Source: Ichthyophis bannanicus
Taxonomy: Eukaryota; Chordata; Amphibia; Gymnophiona; Ichthyophiidae
Assembly (NCBI GenBank): GCA_033557465.1
Contig: CM066032.1
Location: 56,394,955 to 56,458,954, forward strand
DNA: 64,000 nt
Reading direction: 5' to 3'
Positions 29,179-39,093 of this stretch are shown here, one piece after another. Position 1 is the stretch's first letter. Each line of letters begins with the position of its first letter. Below the pieces are notes generated by a model, which did not search any database, was not told the DNA's origin, and saw only the letters and a list, made by a program, of their open reading frames with translations. The position numbers and the translations under genes are program-made.

Positions 29179-31264
29179 GAAGCACACACACATAATAACA
29201 CATTTTTCAAGAACTTTCATAGCAAAAATTGCTGTGACAATCAGTTGGACCAATGGATGATAGAGGGGTAAAAGGGGCACTAAGGGAGGACAAGGCTATA
29301 GTGGAGACACTTAATGATTTGTTTGCTTCAGTTTTTACTGAAGAAGATGTAGGGAAGTTATCTGTGCCTGAAATGATATATAAAGGTGATGAAGCAGAAA
29401 AATTGAAAAAAATATTGATAAACTGGGAGGCTGTATTACAACTGTTTGATAAACTAAAGAGTAGCAAATCACCTGGACTGGATGATATACATCCAAGGGT
29501 GTTGAAAAAACTGAAATATGAGATTGCAGACCTGCTATTAGTAATCTGTGAACTATCATTAAAATCATCTGTAGTACCTGAAGATTGGGGAGTAGCCAAG
29601 GCAATTCCAATTTTTAAAAAGCATTCCAGGGGTGATCTGGGAAACTACAGACTGGTGAGCCTGAAATCAGTCCTGGGAAAAATGGTAGAAACCATCATAA
29701 AGAATAAAATTACTGAACATGTAGATAGTCATGGCTTAATGGGAGACAGCCAACATGGCTTTAGACAAGGAAGATCTTGTCATACTAATCTGTTATGTTT
29801 TTTTGAAGGTGTGAATAAACAGGTGGGACAAAGGTGAGTCAGTTGATATAGTGTATCTGGATTTTCAGAAAGCCTTTGACAGGTCCCTCATCAGAGAGTC
29901 TTGACGAAGTTATAAAGTCATAGGATAGGAGGCAGTGTAATATTATGGATCAAGAACTGGTTAAAAGATAGAAAGCGGACAGTAGGACTAAATTGCCAAT
30001 TTTCTCAATGGAGAAAGGTGAATAGTGGAGTATCCCAGGGACTGTGTGAGGCTCGCTACTTTTTAACATATTCATAAATGACCTGGAAATAGGAATAACA
30101 AGTGAGGTGATCAAATTTGCAGATGACACAAAATTATTCAAAGTTGTTAAAACACAAGAGGATTGTGAAAAATTGTAAGAGGATCTTGAAAAACTGGAAG
30201 ATTGGACATCCAACTGGCAGATGAAATTTAATGTGGACAAGTGCAAAGCTATGCACCTATGAAAGAGCAATCCAAACTATGCTTACATGATGCAATGTAC
30301 CACCTAAGAAACCACCACCCAGAAAAAGATTTAGGCATCTCGTGGATAATATGTTGAAACCCTCCGCCCACAGTGAAGAAGAGGCCAAGAAAGCAAACAG
30401 AATACTAGGATCATAAGGAAAGGAATGGAGAATAAAACCAAATATATTATAATGCCTCTGTATCATTCCATGGTGCGACTGCACTTTGAATATTGTGTGC
30501 ATTTTTGATTGCCATATCTTAAAAATGATAAAGCAGAATTAGAAAAGATACAAAGAAGAGTGACAAAAATGGTAAAGGGAATGGAAAAGAAACAACTGAG
30601 GGGGGAAATAACAGAGGTTTATAAATTAATGAATTCAGTGGAACTAGTGGAGGAGTAGCCTAATGGTTGGAACAAGTTACATCAATCTGGAGGACCAGGG
30701 TTCATTACTTACTCAGGGATAACAACCTTTGGATGGACTGAGGTCTCTAGTCCTATAGGTGCTCTTTGGGCAAGCCACTTAACCCTCCATTGCCTCAGGG
30801 ATGTATGTAGACTGTGAGCCCTTTGGGGATAAGGGAATATATCCAGTACGTGTTTGTAAACAGCTTTGATGCCTTTCAGCCTGAGCTTAATATCAAGAAA
30901 TTAAATAAAGATAAATGTAGATCAGTTGTTTATGCCATCAAAAAATAGAAAGACTAGAGGGCACACAATGAAGCTACAATATAACCCTTTTAAAACTAAT
31001 AGGAGAAAAAAAAATTTTCAACATGTAATCAAACTCTGGAATTCGTTACTGGAGGATGTAGTAAAAACTATTAGTGGAGCTTGGTTTAAAAAAGGTTTGG
31101 ACAAGTTCCTGGAGGAAAGATCCATAAACCACGATTAAAGAGGACCCGGAAAATCCTCTGCTTGCCCCAGGACAAGCATTGTGAAACCTGTATGTCTTTT
31201 TGAGAACCTGCCAGGTACTTGTGGCCTGGATTGACCACTGCTGGAAATAGGATACTGGGCTTGA
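29179..31264 (+). pseudogene. CR1-A reverse transcriptase (broken), downstream part of copy 4
   Basis: The frame 29253-29837 encodes the RT start: SVFTEEDVGKLSVPEMIYKG, SSKSPGLDDIHPRVLKKLKY, FRQGRSCHTNLLCFFEGVNK. Frameshifts at about 29825, 29880 and 30040, and stops at 30176 and 30260, break the rest. FADDTKLFKVV is still readable near 30113. A SINE splits the C-terminal region at 30653-30912, and the last codons (KKGLDKFLEERSINH) end near 31138. It is more decayed than the CR1 copy at 41497-45111. Confidence 0.8.
30653..30912 (+). mobile_element. tRNA-derived MIR-like SINE, copy 1
   Basis: The head GGAGGAGTAGCCTAATGGTT contains a pol III A-box-like word, and a degraded B-box follows (CCAGGGTTCATTAC). 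The body has GGGCAAGCCACTTAACCCTC and CATTGCCTCAGG, the core shared by MIR-type CORE-SINEs. The tail is AATTAAATAAAGATAAA. CR1 coding sequence resumes directly (GTAGATCAGTTGTTTATGCC), so it landed inside CR1 copy 4. A second copy lies at 38217-38515. Confidence 0.8.
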
Positions 31265-31745
31265 TTCTCAAGAGCAGAGATGTCTCTCTCCATACAAAGA
31301 TTCAACATGTTCAAGCCATGGCATTTTCAATAACATCATATGAATGTGAAAGTTGGATAGTGAAAAAGATAGACAGGAAGAAAATTGGTGCCTTTGAATT
31401 ATGGTGCTGGCAACGAATACTGTGTATACCATGGGCTGCCCGAAGGACAAACCAGTCAGTACTAGAGGAGATCAAACGTAAGCTTTCTTTAGAAGCTCAG
31501 GTGACTTTCATACTTTGGACACATTATGGGAAGAGAGAGATCATTAGAGAAACACATCATGCTTGGCAAGGTAGAAGGTCAGTGCAAAAGAGGAAGGCCA
31601 GCAATGAGATGGATCAATACAATATCAGTAGCTATGGGTGCAAGTCTGTCAACAATGAGCCGCCTGACTGAAGGTTGAACACAATTTAGGACACTATCCA
31701 GAGGGTCTCCATGACTTGATAGCACTTAACAACAACAACAACAAC
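31265..31745 (+). pseudogene. RTE/BovB-type LINE 3' end
   Basis: Plus-strand frames give YECESWIVKKIDRKKIGAFE, LWCWQRIL, PWAARRTNQSVLEEI and, after a frameshift, SLEKHIMLGKVEGQCKRGRP. These match the C-terminus of RTE/BovB RT proteins. The 3' UTR ends ACTTGATAGCACTTAACAAC followed by (AAC)n, the RTE-type tail. It is inserted in the 3' UTR of CR1 copy 4, with GATACTGGGCTTGA before it and GACCTTGGTCTGAT after it. It is 5'-truncated and broken. Confidence 0.85.
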
Positions 31746-31795
31746 AGACCTTGGTCTGATCTGGTAAGGCATTTCTTATGTTCTTATATTCTAAC

Positions 31796-33035
31796 TTTCA
31801 TGTCTGGGAGGGTTCGTATACATGAAATAACAGTAAAAAGAGTAATATGGTCATATAAAGAACGTAGCTCAGAACAGAATTTTGTCTTTGACTGGCTAAG
31901 GCCATGGCACTGAAGTAGTTGTATGTTAGGAGCTTCGGACTTCTGGAGGCCTCAGGAGATAGGACAGAAAAGAAATTTTTTGATTCTTTGAAAAGGGTTG
32001 GGGAGTCAGAAGAAATTCCTAGGACCAGAGTCAGTCCAGGAAGGGAAGACTCCCACATTCAAAAGAACAGTTGCCTGAGACTGAGACCTGTTTCCATTCT
32101 TAAGGTAATTTAGTTAACTATGAAGAAGAAAAAGGGCTCGATATCCCATTGAGTTCATGTGGTTTTCAGCACCTGAAAACCACATAAACCCCAGTGATCC
32201 CAATATTCACTGAATATCCCATAGACAGCAGTAAAGATGTCCTGTTGATTCCAGGTTGGTATGTGGGCTGAGCTGGGGTGGTCATTCTCTAACTGGATAG
32301 CTAAATCGCATAAAGTTAAGATAGGTCAATGGCTGTCCTAACTTTATGTGGATTTCCTATCCGGTTAGCAGCTGAATAATGCCACTAAGCGAAGAGCAAA
32401 TCTGGTCATGGTGAAACTGGATATTAAGCACCGGGTGCTGGATAGACTCAAGTGCTACACACATGATTTCACTTTAAGCCCTGGCGGCCAGGCACTTTAA
32501 AACACACTGACCTTCGTGACTGAATATTGAACCCACAGGAATTTATGGAAAGCATCTCAGGAAAGTGCTTAGGAAGTCCAGAGTAGTTAGAGGCCCTGCC
32601 TTTAAAATCTGGGCCAGTGGATACTGCAAGTCTTTGCCATAGTGTAGAGATTGGGGTAAACCAAATGGTAGTTGCTGATATTTTGTGATGTGCATTTTTT
32701 GCTATTTTTCCATCCTGTCTAATTTTTTAAACAATCTTTCAGTAAATGTTAATGATTCTGAACAGACATCCCGAAAAGATTGTGCAGTTTGTTTGAGTGG
32801 AAAGTGAGAGGAGCGACTGATCCCTAGACCCACAACCTCCCAGCTATAGTTGGTCCCATTCCAAGAACCCTGTTACCCTGTTACCAATAGCTGTATGCTT
32901 GTGCACTGTGTAAGCCTAGTAATACTATAGAAACGATAATTAGTAGAAGTAGTAACCCCTGAGGTGTGTGTCCTGGTCAGTCTTCATGGCAGATGCCCTG
33001 ATTAGGGTGAACAGACAAATAAATAAAACCTTTAC
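31796..33035. other. Mostly unassigned sequence with one hairpin-rich stretch
   Basis: No gene is seen. At 32309-32350 GCATAAAGTTAAGATAG pairs imperfectly with CTGTCCTAACTTTATG, and ATCCCAT/CCACATAA words repeat around it at 32125-32460. That suggests a small decayed DNA transposon. If the exon at 33036-33255 is real, this stretch is part of the following intron of its gene. Confidence 0.4.
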
Positions 33036-33255
33036 CTCTTCATAAACCTTGTTTTTCAGCTCCTGCGCCTGGCTCTTTATGTCTGCCTCCGTCGTAGCCC
33101 CTTTGGCTGCTGCCAGATTGCTGTAGAGGGAGTTTGGATCATTTGATTTTATCGGTAGGAGGGTCCCATCTGACTTTACCAGGCTGAAGTTGCCGCTGTA
33201 GGCACATGCCTCCCCTTTGAGACGGGCTTGGCTTTTGTCGCTGACAGAGGAGATG
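33036..33255 (-). CDS. Putative internal exon of an unidentified host gene
   Basis: On the minus strand a 220-nt open block is bounded by a pyrimidine-rich acceptor (TGGTTTTCTTTCAG, just above 33255) and a good donor (GAAGAG then GTAAAG, just below 33036). It contributes one base to a split codon, then 73 full codons, and ends in phase 0. The peptide begins ISSVSDKSQARLKGEACAYS and ends SQAQELKNKVYEE. It has one Cys and a helical Lys/Glu/Gln-rich end. It resembles no transposon protein that I know, and the block has no stop in the coding frame. I cannot name the gene. Neighbouring exons must lie outside the window or be unrecognised. Confidence 0.5.
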
Positions 33256-33768
33256 CTGAAAGAAAACCAGCAGATCTCAAATTTGGCTGATAGTTTTGTG
33301 AGAAACATTTTCATCTTGCTATAAATGAGAAAAAGTGCAATGCTGACGATTAGTGTTACTTAGGACGCTGTACAGATTGACAAGCCAAGAAGTTTCTTGA
33401 GTATTTAGAGAACAGAAATATCACAAAGTGGAGAAAAACATTGAAACTTTTTCCACTACCATAATCCCTGTCATATGGGCACAAAAGCCTGCTAAACACA
33501 CTCAGCACCTACATAGCAAGCTTGCCATACCAGCTAACACTAACTCCCAGGACACACAGCAGGGGGCTGCAGCAGTTGTTGAATTGATGTGTATCTGTTA
33601 GGGGGAGAGAATAAAGTTCCCTCCTAAGGTCTTGCTGAGTACCTTCACGTGGTGACCCCATTGCATAACATTTTTACCAAATCTCAGCAAGGCGACACTA
33701 CAATTGAAGTATGGTAGGAACAAAGAAAAAAAAATACATACTGGCCGCATGTTGCCCAGGATAAAAAG
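33256..33768. other. Non-coding stretch, probably intron
   Basis: No repeat or gene recognised. It directly precedes the putative exon on the minus strand and would be its upstream intron. Confidence 0.4.
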
Positions 33769-34005
33769 GTGCCCACCCGTAGCTTAAGCATTAGGGCTAA
33801 TGATGGTGGTTGCGATAGTGCAAGTGCTGCAGAAGCAGATAACATCCCTGCCACAGATAAAGGCCACGGTGAGCCTGTTCATGGACCCACTGTGGCAAGA
33901 GATAAAACAGAGAAATTCATGAAAAAGTTAAGAGGATTAACTACAGCTAACTGGAATTCTGCAGATAAAGAGGAGATAATGTACTGTTATTTTTATGTTA
34001 TAAAC
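33769..34005 (+). pseudogene. Non-LTR-like element of unknown clade, part 1
   Basis: The open frame ends in KFMKKLRGLTTANWNSADKE and EIMYCYFYVIN before the LTR boundary. After the inserted LTR element it appears to go on at 37689 with KSREYTKRVHQNWKKGKLPL. That W...EE.MYCY...YTKR...W pattern resembles the N-terminal region of some non-LTR retrotransposon polyproteins I have seen. I cannot name the clade. There is no RT domain in the window. Confidence 0.45.
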
Positions 34006-34235
34006 TGTGATGAGGAGAACTCTGCTGAGCCCATGGAAATAGAGGAAAATTGCAAATATACCTTTAAGGAGAGAGACAGGCAGGGAATTTACAGCTTTCA
34101 GAGTTGCGGTAAAGGGAGAAAACACACAGTCGCAGAAGTCCGAGCTGTGGACAAGAATAGTATAATTCTTTATTTAAGGACTAACATTGGCAGCCCTGCG
34201 CCTTTAGGCCTTTGGCCCAGGTTAGGGTGACGACA
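34006..34235 (+). repeat. 5' LTR of the Gmr1-like element
   Basis: It differs from the 3' LTR at about nine of 230 positions by eye, indicating moderate age. It contains a TTTATTTAAGG word near its end. The following bases (TGGCGTAGTTCTTGGATTTC from 34238) would be the tRNA primer site, but I could not match a specific tRNA. Confidence 0.9.
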
Positions 34236-34587
34236 AGTGGCGTAGTTCTTGGATTTCACGCATGCGCCAGGATTTTGCCAAGCACCCCAGGATTTGCACT
34301 AAAGACAACGCTGACTGCATAAGCTGTGCAGAGGATCACAAAGGAGAATCACGGCTAAGGTCAAAAACCTGAGTTACGGAGGACAAGCGGAGACCTTCAA
34401 TTGTGAGAAGCCGGAATCTGCACCTGTTATCAGGTAACCCGTAGATAAAGTGGGTTTAAAAGAGGATACCAGTACAGTGGTGCAGAAATCTAAACAGTGG
34501 AAGCCAGGAGGATAGCTGTGCTGCTGTTTTCGTACCGCACTTGGTGGTGTTTCTCTGTTTTTTCTTTCTTACAGAGCAGCAGGGGCC

Positions 34588-35325
34588 ATGGAGTGCAAGG
34601 ACATGCTACAATGGATGGCCGGCCAGTTTGAGAAGCAGAGGGAGATGTCCTACCAAGCCCAGGAGCAGGCCGCAGTGGTGATGCAGGCACAACAAAAGCC
34701 ACTATTGGACATGATGGAAGCATGGCTGGCAACCCAGAAGAAGACAGAAGAACCCACACTGACACCTCCAGGTTCTATAAGAGCTTTACATACCTGTGGG
34801 CTAGGACCACAGTCTAATGGGACACTCACTTTTGGACAATTGTCTGAGAATGATGATATTGATGATTTCCTTGAGGCATTTGATAGAGTAGCAGCGCACA
34901 TAATAGGGTGGCCTAAGGAACAATGGGCTGTACGCCTGGCCACATCACTCACTGGTGAGACGTTGGCGGCATACAGGGCCATGCCTGCGACACTCGCCAA
35001 TGATTATGATGAACTAAAGAAAGCCATAAGGGATCGCCTAGGTTTAACACCGATGGTGTATCATCGCCTGTTAAGGAGTACCCAATTGAAACCTGGTGAG
35101 ACGCCAAAAGCTCTATGCCAGAGAGTCAAGAGCTTGGTAGTAAAGTGGCTAACACCAGAGGCTAAAACTGTAGAGTCTATCATAGATAGTATTGTGCTAG
35201 AACAATTTATGGCCGCAGTCCCGAAGGACATACAAGCCTTCCTGATTTTACAGAACTGCCGGGACACAAATGAAGCAACCTTATTGACCGAACGCTTTAT
35301 GGAAGCAGAATTGGCGGGTCAGTAA
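34588..35325 (+). CDS. Gag with SCAN-like capsid domain
   Basis: The 245-codon frame starts MECKDMLQWMAGQFEKQREM, a Gln-rich helical N-terminus. From about residue 85 it has DDIDDFLEAFDRVAAHIIGW, then PKEQWAVRLATSLTGETLAA, YHRLLRSTQLKPGETPKAL, and VLEQFMAAVPKDIQAFLIL. This is the pattern of Gmr1-like gag proteins from which the vertebrate SCAN domain derives. Its role is capsid assembly around element RNA. The frame ends with TAA at 35323, but the same frame continues past it to the zinc knuckle, so the TAA may be a readthrough site or a mutation. Confidence 0.8.
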   Translation: MECKDMLQWMAGQFEKQREMSYQAQEQAAVVMQAQQKPLLDMMEAWLATQKKTEEPTLTPPGSIRALHTCGLGPQSNGTLTFGQLSENDDIDDFLEAFDRVAAHIIGWPKEQWAVRLATSLTGETLAAYRAMPATLANDYDELKKAIRDRLGLTPMVYHRLLRSTQLKPGETPKALCQRVKSLVVKWLTPEAKTVESIIDSIVLEQFMAAVPKDIQAFLILQNCRDTNEATLLTERFMEAELAGQ

Positions 35326-37463
35326 AAAGGGAGTGCTTCCAAGACGGCAGATTCTGAATTATCAGAAAGGAAGGTAAGGTCGAAAGAGGATAATATGAAC
35401 GTGTGTATGCCTATGTTTAAAAAACACTGCATAAGAAGGAAATGTTTTAGGTGTGGTAGTGAGGGACACTTGAAAAAGGAGTGTAAAGCGAGAACCACCC
35501 TGATAACTGCCAATACAAAGGAGATCAGGGAAGGTTTCCTTTTATCTGTGGAAGTGCAGGGCATTGCTACCGATGCCTTATTAGACTCAGGAGTAGATCA
35601 GAGTATGATGTCCAGGAAACTCTGGCAGGAAATTGAATCCCACTGTAACGTAGTCCAGAGCCAATCTGAGGGAAAGGTAAAAATTAGGTGCATCCACGGG
35701 GCATCGTCATTTTATCCCATATACAAAGTCTTATTGAAAGGCTTAGGGATTAAGAAGGAAATTCCCGTAGCAATTGTGCCAAGGTTACCCCATGACCTGG
35801 TATTGGGGAGGGATTGGCCCCAATTCAAGAGAAGACTAGAAAAGGGTCTACATCCGAGGGTAGGTATGGTATCTACCAGAGCACAGTCCGAGGCCCTAGA
35901 GAGGAAAGATGAACCCCCAGATGAGGCATTAGAAGATCTACCATCTCATGACGACCTGGTAAATCCCTCCGTAGATAAGAATAAGAAGGGAAGAGGGGAA
36001 AAACGCCGGGAAAGGCAGTGCAGGTCTCAGAGCAGGGCCGAGGTAGGGGCCAGACAAGGGTTACCTTGGGTCCCAGCTGAATTAGTAGAAAAATTCCCAT
36101 CCTTTCCCAAGGAGCAGCAAGCTGACCCTGCTCTTTCACGGGCCTTCGAGTACGCCCAGAGGGAGTCAGAAACCTTACCTAGATTCCTGTTGGATAGGGA
36201 AGTGTTGTACAGGGAAAGTTTAGATCCCCGTACAGGGAACCTCTGTAAGCAGCTGGTAGTCCCTACAGCGTTTAAAACCTTAGTTTTGAGACTAGCTCAT
36301 GACCATCGCGTGGGAGGTCACAAAGGGGTACAAGGGACGCTAGATCAGATATTAGCCCGTTTTTACTGGCCTGGCGTTTTTAAAGAGACCTTGCGATTTT
36401 GCGAGTCTTGCCTTTCATGCCAGCGAGTCACCTCAGTTCGTCCACCAGAGGTGCCTTTGCTTCATATACCCGTGATATCTGAGCCCATTCACAGAGTGGC
36501 CATGGATATAGTGGGACCACTGATAAGGACACCCGCGGTTTCCAATACATGTTGGTCATAGTGGACCAAGCCACAAGGTTCCCATGGGCCATTCCCTTGC
36601 GTAATATATCCGCCAAAACAGTAGCCTCAGAAGTGATAAAGTTATTCTGCGAAGTAGGATTTCCACGAGAGGTCCTGACAGACAGAGGCAGTAATTTCAT
36701 GTCCCGGTATTTAGCCCAAGTATGGGATGCATTCGGAATCCGTCATGTTAAAACCGCTGCCTACCATCCGCAGTCAAATGGACTGGTGGAGAGACAAAAC
36801 CAAACATTAAAGAAAATGCTGAGGAGGGGTTTAGAGGGTAACATGTCGGAGTGGGATATGATGCTTCCTTTCGTCTTGTTTGCCTGTATAGAGCGGAAAC
36901 AACCATCTTTAGGCACCTCACCTTACGAATTAATGTATGGGTGGACACCACGAGGTGTTTTAGATATACTGCGGGAGCAGTGGGTTGAGCCCGGGGTAGA
37001 AGAAGTGGGGGTACCCCAGTTTTTGAAGGATCTGAGGGGACGGTTACACCGAACCTCCCAAGTGGCGGAGGAAAATTTAAAGGCCAGTCAGATGCACCAG
37101 AAAAATTACTACGATCGACGTACAAAACCCCGCCAACTGGTGGTAGGGGAGAAAGTAGTAGTAATGGTCGCAGGGGCCAGTCCAAAGTTTGAAAGTCAAT
37201 GGAAAGGACCCTATAAGGTGGTCAAACGGGTGGGTCCAGTGTCTTACTCAGTAGAAAACAGGAGGGGCCACCAGCAGGTCTACCACATAAACGTATTGAG
37301 GCCTTGGCATGAACAAATAGCGTTGGCTCATTTAGCCACAGTAGAACGTAGGGCAGAGAGGTGGCAGACAAGCACTAACATCCCAGCAAGAATTACGAGC
37401 TATGCGGGTAATATAGCGCCAGCCCGTAATATCTTAAGTGGGGGGGGGGGGGGGGATGTGTGA
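35326..37463 (+). pseudogene. Zinc knuckle, protease and integrase (pol part, frameshifted)
   Basis: The first frame (35395-36561) starts with a CCHC knuckle (CFRCGSEGHLKKEC). Then comes an aspartic protease whose active site reads DALLDSGVDQSMM (DSG) and ends with LVLGRDWPQF. The integrase zinc-binding region follows: RLAHDHRVGGHKGVQGTLDQ and FCESCLSCQRV. A one-base shift near 36530 moves to the second frame (36549-37463). The catalytic triad is VAMDIVGPL, VLTDRGSNF and HPQSNGLVERQNQTL. The C-terminal part has WKGPYKVVKRVGPVSYSVEN and VYHINVLRPW. No RT or RNase H is present. Confidence 0.85.
37439..37455 (+). promoter_or_regulatory. Polypurine tract before the 3' LTR
   Basis: A run of about 16 G directly precedes GATG and the LTR start at 37459. 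A purine tract here primes plus-strand synthesis in LTR elements. The long pure-G run is unusual and probably expanded after insertion. Confidence 0.65.
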
Positions 37464-37688
37464 TGAGGAGAGCTCTGCTGAGCCCATGGAAATAGAGGAA
37501 AATTTCAAATATACCTTTAAGGAGAGAGACAGGCAGGGAATTCACAGCTTTCAGAGTGCAGGTAAAGGGAGAAAACACGCAGTCCCAGAAGTCCAAGCTG
37601 TGGACAAGAATAGTATAATTCTTTATTTAAGGACTAACATTGGCAGCCCTGCGCCTTTAGGCCTTTGGCCCAGGTTAGGGTGACGACA
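37459..37688 (+). repeat. 3' LTR of the Gmr1-like element
   Basis: Same length as the 5' LTR and starting and ending with the same words. The target duplication AAAC follows at 37689-37692. Confidence 0.9.
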
Positions 37689-38216
37689 AAACCTTATATT
37701 TAAATCAAGAGAATATACAAAGAGAGTCCACCAAAACTGGAAGAAAGGAAAATTGCCACTAGAAAAACCACAAAAAGCAACAGATACAAATTTCAGATCT
37801 TTAATTTTGCAGATCAAAGTAAAGAAGTATGTGAATGATAACATCTTGAAACAACTAACGGATTCCGAGGACAAAGAAATACAGGGAGTAGGAGACCTAG
37901 GTGAGAGTACCAGAAGAAAGGAAGACACAGGAAAGGAAAGAGAGGTTGAGGGGGAGATGGAGTTGAGAGATTTGGAACTGCAGTGGGGTGAGCTGAATAA
38001 AGGAAGGGTCAACAAGTTAACTGAAGAGGAGTAAGAAAAGGAGGAAGAAGAAAGGGAAGAGAAAGACCCAGAGGTGGAGGAACTCAAGATAGAACTCCTA
38101 GTCCATATGGAAAGAGATGAATATGCCGGGTTCCCAGCAAGGGAAAGATTACCCAAGCTCAATTTAACACCTAAGGCTGGAAGTATGATAATTAAGATGA
38201 ACAATGCCATGTCCTA
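37689..38216 (+). pseudogene. Non-LTR-like element of unknown clade, part 2
   Basis: It continues part 1 (33769-34005) across the LTR insertion: KSREYTKRVHQNWKKGKLPL, then FRSLILQIKVKKYVNDNIL. A Glu-rich region follows (DTGKEREVEGEMELRDLELQ) to a stop near 38033. More acidic coding-like sequence extends to 38216. A SINE follows at 38217. Confidence 0.45.
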
Positions 38217-38515
38217 GGGAGGAGTGGCCTAGTGTTTAGGGCATAGTACCTCCTGCCAAAGGGCTGGGTGGTTCAATTCCCACCTGGAGACAGCAATCTC
38301 AGGCTGGAGGGACTGGGGTTTCTAGTCCTATAGGCACTCCTTGTGGCCTTGGGCAAGCCACTTAACCCTCCTATGCCTCAGGTACACATAGACTGTGAGC
38401 CATTTGGGGACAAGGGAGTGTATCCAGTACCTGTTTGTAGTGATTACATAATGTAAACTGCTTTGATTGAAAGATAAGGCAGTATGGAAAATTGGTTAAA
38501 TAAAATATCCAGTAT
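38217..38515 (+). mobile_element. tRNA-derived MIR-like SINE, copy 2
   Basis: The head AGGAGTGGCCTAGTGTTTAG holds the A box and GGTGGTTCAATTCCCACC is a clear pol III B box. The body has TTGGGCAAGCCACTTAACCC and CTATGCCTCAGG as in the copy at 30653-30912, and the tail is TTAAATAAAATATCC. It is a pol III-type SINE whose 3' region resembles the MIR core. It splits the unknown non-LTR element. Confidence 0.85.
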
Positions 38516-38519
38516 AAAG

Positions 38520-38945
38520 GGACAATTTATTGACATCACCAAAATTAACTAAATACAATATTGTTCAGCTAAAATTATTACTGCCAGAATACTACCAACT
38601 AAAGTGCATGGCCAGAAGAAGAAGAAAACAATAAATAAGAGCATCAATAGCAAAATACAATCATTGCTTGCAGAGGTATCCATGCTGGATGGGTATCTAA
38701 AAGGATTATGATCATCAAAGATATTGAGGAAGATCTAAGACATCAAGCTGAAACATGCTGCATTAACAGAAGAAGACCTGAAATTTATATGTTCCAACAT
38801 TAAATTGAAAATAGCAGCAGAAGCGCAAAAACTTCGAAGATATGAGTAAAACAGGAGAGAAAGATATCAAAATAAATTATTTAGAGAGAACCCAAAACAA
38901 TTCAACAGGAAATTGGGAAACAGTATAAATCTGGTAAAAGCACCT
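38520..38945 (+). pseudogene. Non-LTR-like element of unknown clade, part 3
   Basis: Broken frames give AAEAQKLRRYE followed by an RR.RYQNKLFRENPKQFNRKL-like stretch (38815-38915). That is a basic pattern seen just upstream of RT domains in some non-LTR retrotransposons. The sequence ends at the DIRS-2 boundary near 38946, before any RT motif. Confidence 0.45.
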
Positions 38946-38994
38946 CAAAGAAGCAACTCCAAGGGGAGGAAGAAGGGTTGTGAGAACTAATTCA

Positions 38995-39085
38995 TGCTGT
39001 CCCTGTAGAACACCTGTTACAGGTGAGTAATTATGCTTTCTCCAGGAACAAGCAGGAAGTCAGTCCTCACATATGGGACTTCCCA
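38995..39085. repeat. Internal complementary region of DIRS-2
   Basis: TGCTGTCCCTGTAGAACACC, ACAGGTGAGTAATTATGC and TTTCTCCAGGAACAAGCAGG appear in the same order as in DIRS-1 (1636-1730). The second half complements the right end at 52520-52553. Confidence 0.75.
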
Positions 39086-39093
39086 GCTACAGG

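Larger units (their letters stand above)
21301..31795 (+). mobile_element. CR1-A LINE, copy 4, host of nested insertions
   Basis: CR1 endonuclease sequence at 21301-22019 and CR1 RT sequence at 29179-31264 plus 31747-31795 are parts of one plus-strand element, ending TTATGTTCTTAT. Inside it lie a Penelope-like element (22021-28893), half a hAT-like MITE (28894-29177), a SINE (30653-30912) and an RTE 3' end (31265-31745). About 1 kb of CR1 (end of endonuclease to the linker before RT) is missing at the Penelope site. Confidence 0.75.
34006..37688 (+). mobile_element. Gmr1-like Ty3/gypsy LTR element lacking RT/RNase H
   Basis: Two 230-bp LTRs (34006-34235, 37459-37688) start TGTGATGAGG and end GTGACGACA. 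The 4-bp target duplication AAAC (34002-34005 and 37689-37692) shows an undisturbed insertion. Inside are gag with a SCAN-like domain, zinc knuckle, protease and then integrase. Gmr1-type elements carry integrase before RT, so protease followed by integrase is normal here. What is missing is RT/RNase H, expected after integrase. Instead the integrase frame runs straight into a G-rich tract and the 3' LTR. It is a defective internal-deletion copy that must have moved with help. Confidence 0.85.

Noticed and set aside
35326..36300. RT/RNase H deletion between protease and integrase
   Set aside because: I first read the protease-to-integrase join as an internal deletion. The linker has no break and matches the Gmr1-type order, so the missing part is more likely after integrase.
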